A DNA stretch of 7,279 bases from Minisyncoccota bacterium (GTDB lineage Bacteria > Patescibacteriota > Minisyncoccia > Minisyncoccales > Minisyncoccaceae). Location of the stretch: positions 1 to 7,279 of the forward strand of contig JAQVBN010000025.1 in NCBI GenBank assembly GCA_028690275.1. The letters are read 5' to 3'. The translations under genes were made by a program, and so were the position numbers. The notes beneath the pieces were generated by a model. That model did no database searches. It was not told the DNA's origin and saw only the letters and a list, made by a program, of their open reading frames with translations. Shown piece by piece: positions 5,599-7,279 of the stretch; the first letter of the stretch is position 1; every line of letters starts with the position of its first letter.

Positions 5599-6830
5599 CC
5601 CAAAAGATTGAAAATCTTTTCTTTTTTAAGTTCATCTTCCACGTAGAACTTTGCGTTTCCTTTCTTCATATCTTCTTTAACTTTCTCTTTGTCCGGATAA
5701 TTAGCTGCTAATTCATCAATCTTCTTGTCAATCTCCTCTTCTGTAACAGTAACTTTTTCCATCTTTTCAATTTCGTGAAGAACTAAAAATCCTTTAACTC
5801 TTTCTACGGCTACTTTATTAAATTCTTTAGAAACTTCTTCTTCAGTTTTTTTAACCTCTTTAAGATATTGTTCAAAAGGCATTTGAAGTTCGTAAGAAAC
5901 TCTATCTTTAAGATTTTGAAGTAGTGCTTTCCCCTCTCTTTCAATTAAAGTTTCAGGAACTTCCACCTTTGTTTCTTTAACAATTTTTTCTAAAACCTCT
6001 GTTCTTCTTCTTTGTTTTTCAGATATTTCCCTTTCTTGATTAAGTCCTTGCTTTGTATTTTCTTCTAAATCCTTAACAGAATCAAAACCTACTGTCTTTG
6101 CAAACTCGTCATTTAATTCTGGAACTTCCATTTTTTGAACAGAATCTACAGTAATATTCAAAACAAACTTTTTCTTTTCTTTAGGATCAACTACCTGAAC
6201 TTCTTTCTTTTCTTCCCTACCTAAACCGATTAAAGCATCTTCCAATCCTTCAAGATAGTGCCCCTTTCCTAGAACAAATCTGTCTTTTTTATCTTTATCC
6301 CCTTCTACGTCTTTAAAAGTATATGTAATCTCTATTAAATCTCCCTTTTCTGCCTTTCCTTCTTTTTGGAAAAATTTTGCTCTTGATTCTACAAGCCATT
6401 TTAAGGCTTCTTTTATGTCCTTCTCTTCTACTTTAATTTCTTTTATCGAAACACTTTTTCCTATTTTTTTGTAATCTGGAAGCTTAACTTCTGGTAAAAT
6501 TTCAACTTCTGCTTTAAATTCTAAAGGATTACCTTCTGCCATCTTTAAAACATCAACGCTAGGTTCTTTGATAGCTTCTATATTCTCTTGATTAAGTATT
6601 TCAAACCATTTGGCTTGTATACAATCCTCTACTGCATGAGATAAAACATGAGCAGGATCTATCTTAGATTTAACAACTTCTATTGGTGCGTGTCCTTTTC
6701 TAAAGCCATCTATTTCCATTTCTTTAGCAAATTCAGACAATGCATCGTTGTAATATGCTTTAAATTCATCTGCTGGAACCGTTACGTTATATATAAGTTT
6801 GTTTTTTTCTTGTTTTTTCTCAAATGTCAT
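5592..6830 (-). CDS. tig: Trigger factor, ribosome-associated chaperone
   Basis: A 412-residue trigger factor, slightly shorter than the roughly 430 of well-studied members. It binds at the ribosomal exit tunnel and shelters nascent chains. The ribosome-binding signature GFRKGHAP is at 42-49 in the N-terminal domain (about 1-115). An FKBP-like prolyl isomerase domain follows (about 160-235: GDLIEITY, RFVLGKGHYLEGLEDALIGLG), and then the helical C-terminal chaperone domain begins after VPELNDEFAK (237-246). Compared with the E. coli protein as I recall it, the FKBP segment that carries FPEEYHAEN is replaced by a short Lys-rich loop (VDPKEKKK), so isomerase activity may be reduced. The protein is very Lys/Glu-rich and ends in GC. 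Its ATG is 5 nt after the nusA stop, so the two are co-transcribed. No Shine-Dalgarno motif is present, only a weak purine run from the nusA end. Confidence 0.95.
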   Translation of the reverse strand: MTFEKKQEKNKLIYNVTVPADEFKAYYNDALSEFAKEMEIDGFRKGHAPIEVVKSKIDPAHVLSHAVEDCIQAKWFEILNQENIEAIKEPSVDVLKMAEGNPLEFKAEVEILPEVKLPDYKKIGKSVSIKEIKVEEKDIKEALKWLVESRAKFFQKEGKAEKGDLIEITYTFKDVEGDKDKKDRFVLGKGHYLEGLEDALIGLGREEKKEVQVVDPKEKKKFVLNITVDSVQKMEVPELNDEFAKTVGFDSVKDLEENTKQGLNQEREISEKQRRRTEVLEKIVKETKVEVPETLIEREGKALLQNLKDRVSYELQMPFEQYLKEVKKTEEEVSKEFNKVAVERVKGFLVLHEIEKMEKVTVTEEEIDKKIDELAANYPDKEKVKEDMKKGNAKFYVEDELKKEKIFNLLGC

Positions 6831-6835
6831 AATTT

Positions 6836-7279
6836 TTATTCTTCTTCAATATTAATCTTTCCACTAGAAACAATTTCATCTTCTCCTTGATTCTCTCCCC
6901 TTACATCAATTCTCCATCCAGTTAACTTAGCTGCAAGTCTTACATTCTGGCCATCTTTACCAATCGCAAGAGATAATTGATCTTCTGGAACAATTGCAAG
7001 GGCTGTATTTTTAGGCTTTACCTCAACAGAAGTGGTTTTGGCTGGAGATAAAGCGTTTGAAATAAAGTTAGCTGTGTCGCTTGAATATTCAATAATATCA
7101 ATTTTTTCTCCTCCAAGCTCTGACATTACCGCAGCAACTCTAACTCCACGTTGTCCAACCATTGCTCCGATAGCATCTACTCCTTCCGCCTTAGATTCAA
7201 CAGCAATCTTTGTCCTATATCCTGCCTCTCTAGCAATAGCCTTAATTTCTATTTGTCCCCCATTAATTTCAGGAACTTC
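6836..7279 (-). CDS. nusA: Transcription termination/antitermination protein NusA, 3' part only
   Basis: The window cuts this gene: the frame is open to the edge at 7279, giving the last 147 residues. A methionine at 7162 is internal, because the residues before it are typical NusA sequence ([17 protein letters not shown]). NusA binds RNA polymerase and nascent RNA to control pausing, termination and antitermination. Both KH domains are seen: KH1 with the loop GQRG (41-44 of the visible part) and [13 protein letters not shown], and KH2 with [12 protein letters not shown] (loop GKDG) and LAAKLTGW. After KH2 only a short acidic tail ending in EEE remains, so the extra C-terminal acidic repeats of E. 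coli NusA are absent. The next gene is the trigger factor gene, 5 nt away, instead of the common infB or ylxR neighbour. Confidence 0.95.
   Translation of the reverse strand, partial: EVPEINGGQIEIKAIAREAGYRTKIAVESKAEGVDAIGAMVGQRGVRVAAVMSELGGEKIDIIEYSSDTANFISNALSPAKTTSVEVKPKNTALAIVPEDQLSLAIGKDGQNVRLAAKLTGWRIDVRGENQGEDEIVSSGKINIEEE

Noticed and set aside
6648..6890. Plus-strand open frame opposite the tig/nusA junction
   Set aside because: It is the low-complexity aromatic-rich shadow of the Lys-rich trigger factor N-terminus.
6836..7162. A complete small gene of 108 residues starting at 7162
   Set aside because: The frame stays open to the window edge and the upstream residues are typical NusA sequence, so the methionine is internal and the gene is truncated by the window.

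Overview
The window is an AT-rich bacterial segment (by eye about one third G+C) in which every supported gene lies on the minus strand, so transcription runs from the right edge (position 7279) to the left edge (position 1). The content is conserved housekeeping: NusA, trigger factor, ClpP, LemA, an HtpX-type M48 protease, a serine tRNA, RNase Y and HU. Two genes are less familiar: a small membrane-anchored protein and a secreted cysteine-repeat protein. All complete coding genes end in TAA, and none of the eight visible start codons is preceded by a recognisable Shine-Dalgarno sequence. RNase Y with HU and ClpP, a lean trigger factor, tight packing and one-strand layout fit a small-genome lineage such as Patescibacteria/CPR (Parcubacteria-like). 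This is an inference from gene content and style; no ribosomal RNA or other phylogenetic marker is present to prove it.

Region by region in transcription order: the 3' part of nusA (7279-6836) is followed after 5 nt by the trigger factor gene (6830-5592). After a 34-nt gap with a small inverted repeat and a candidate promoter comes clpP (5557-4973). A good sigma70-like promoter (TTGACG, 18-bp spacer, TATAAT) is built into the last codons and stop codon of clpP. It should drive a compact operon: a membrane-anchored protein of unknown function (4942-4388), lemA (4383-3826), htpX (3826-2951, start overlapping the lemA stop by 1 nt) and tRNA-Ser(GGA) (2950-2866), whose mature 5' end directly abuts the htpX stop codon. 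Three nt past the tRNA begins a near-consensus promoter whose predicted start site falls on the ATG of the next gene, which encodes a secreted protein with eight C-x10-C modules (2827-2036). A hairpin with a U-tract at about 1999-2026 ends that unit. RNase Y (1916-387) and HU (337-53) follow, and a strong terminator with a GCAA loop closes the window at its left edge.

Functionally, the right half groups co-translational folding (trigger factor), cytoplasmic proteolysis (ClpP) and membrane protein quality control (LemA/HtpX), next to transcription elongation and antitermination (NusA). The left half holds mRNA decay (RNase Y) and nucleoid structure (HU). No mobile element, CRISPR array or phage gene is visible, and I see no clear evidence of a wholly new multi-gene system. 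The parts most worth a second look are the predicted leaderless secreted cysteine-repeat gene, the zero-gap htpX/tRNA junction, the window-wide lack of Shine-Dalgarno motifs, and the unknown membrane protein leading the lemA-htpX operon.
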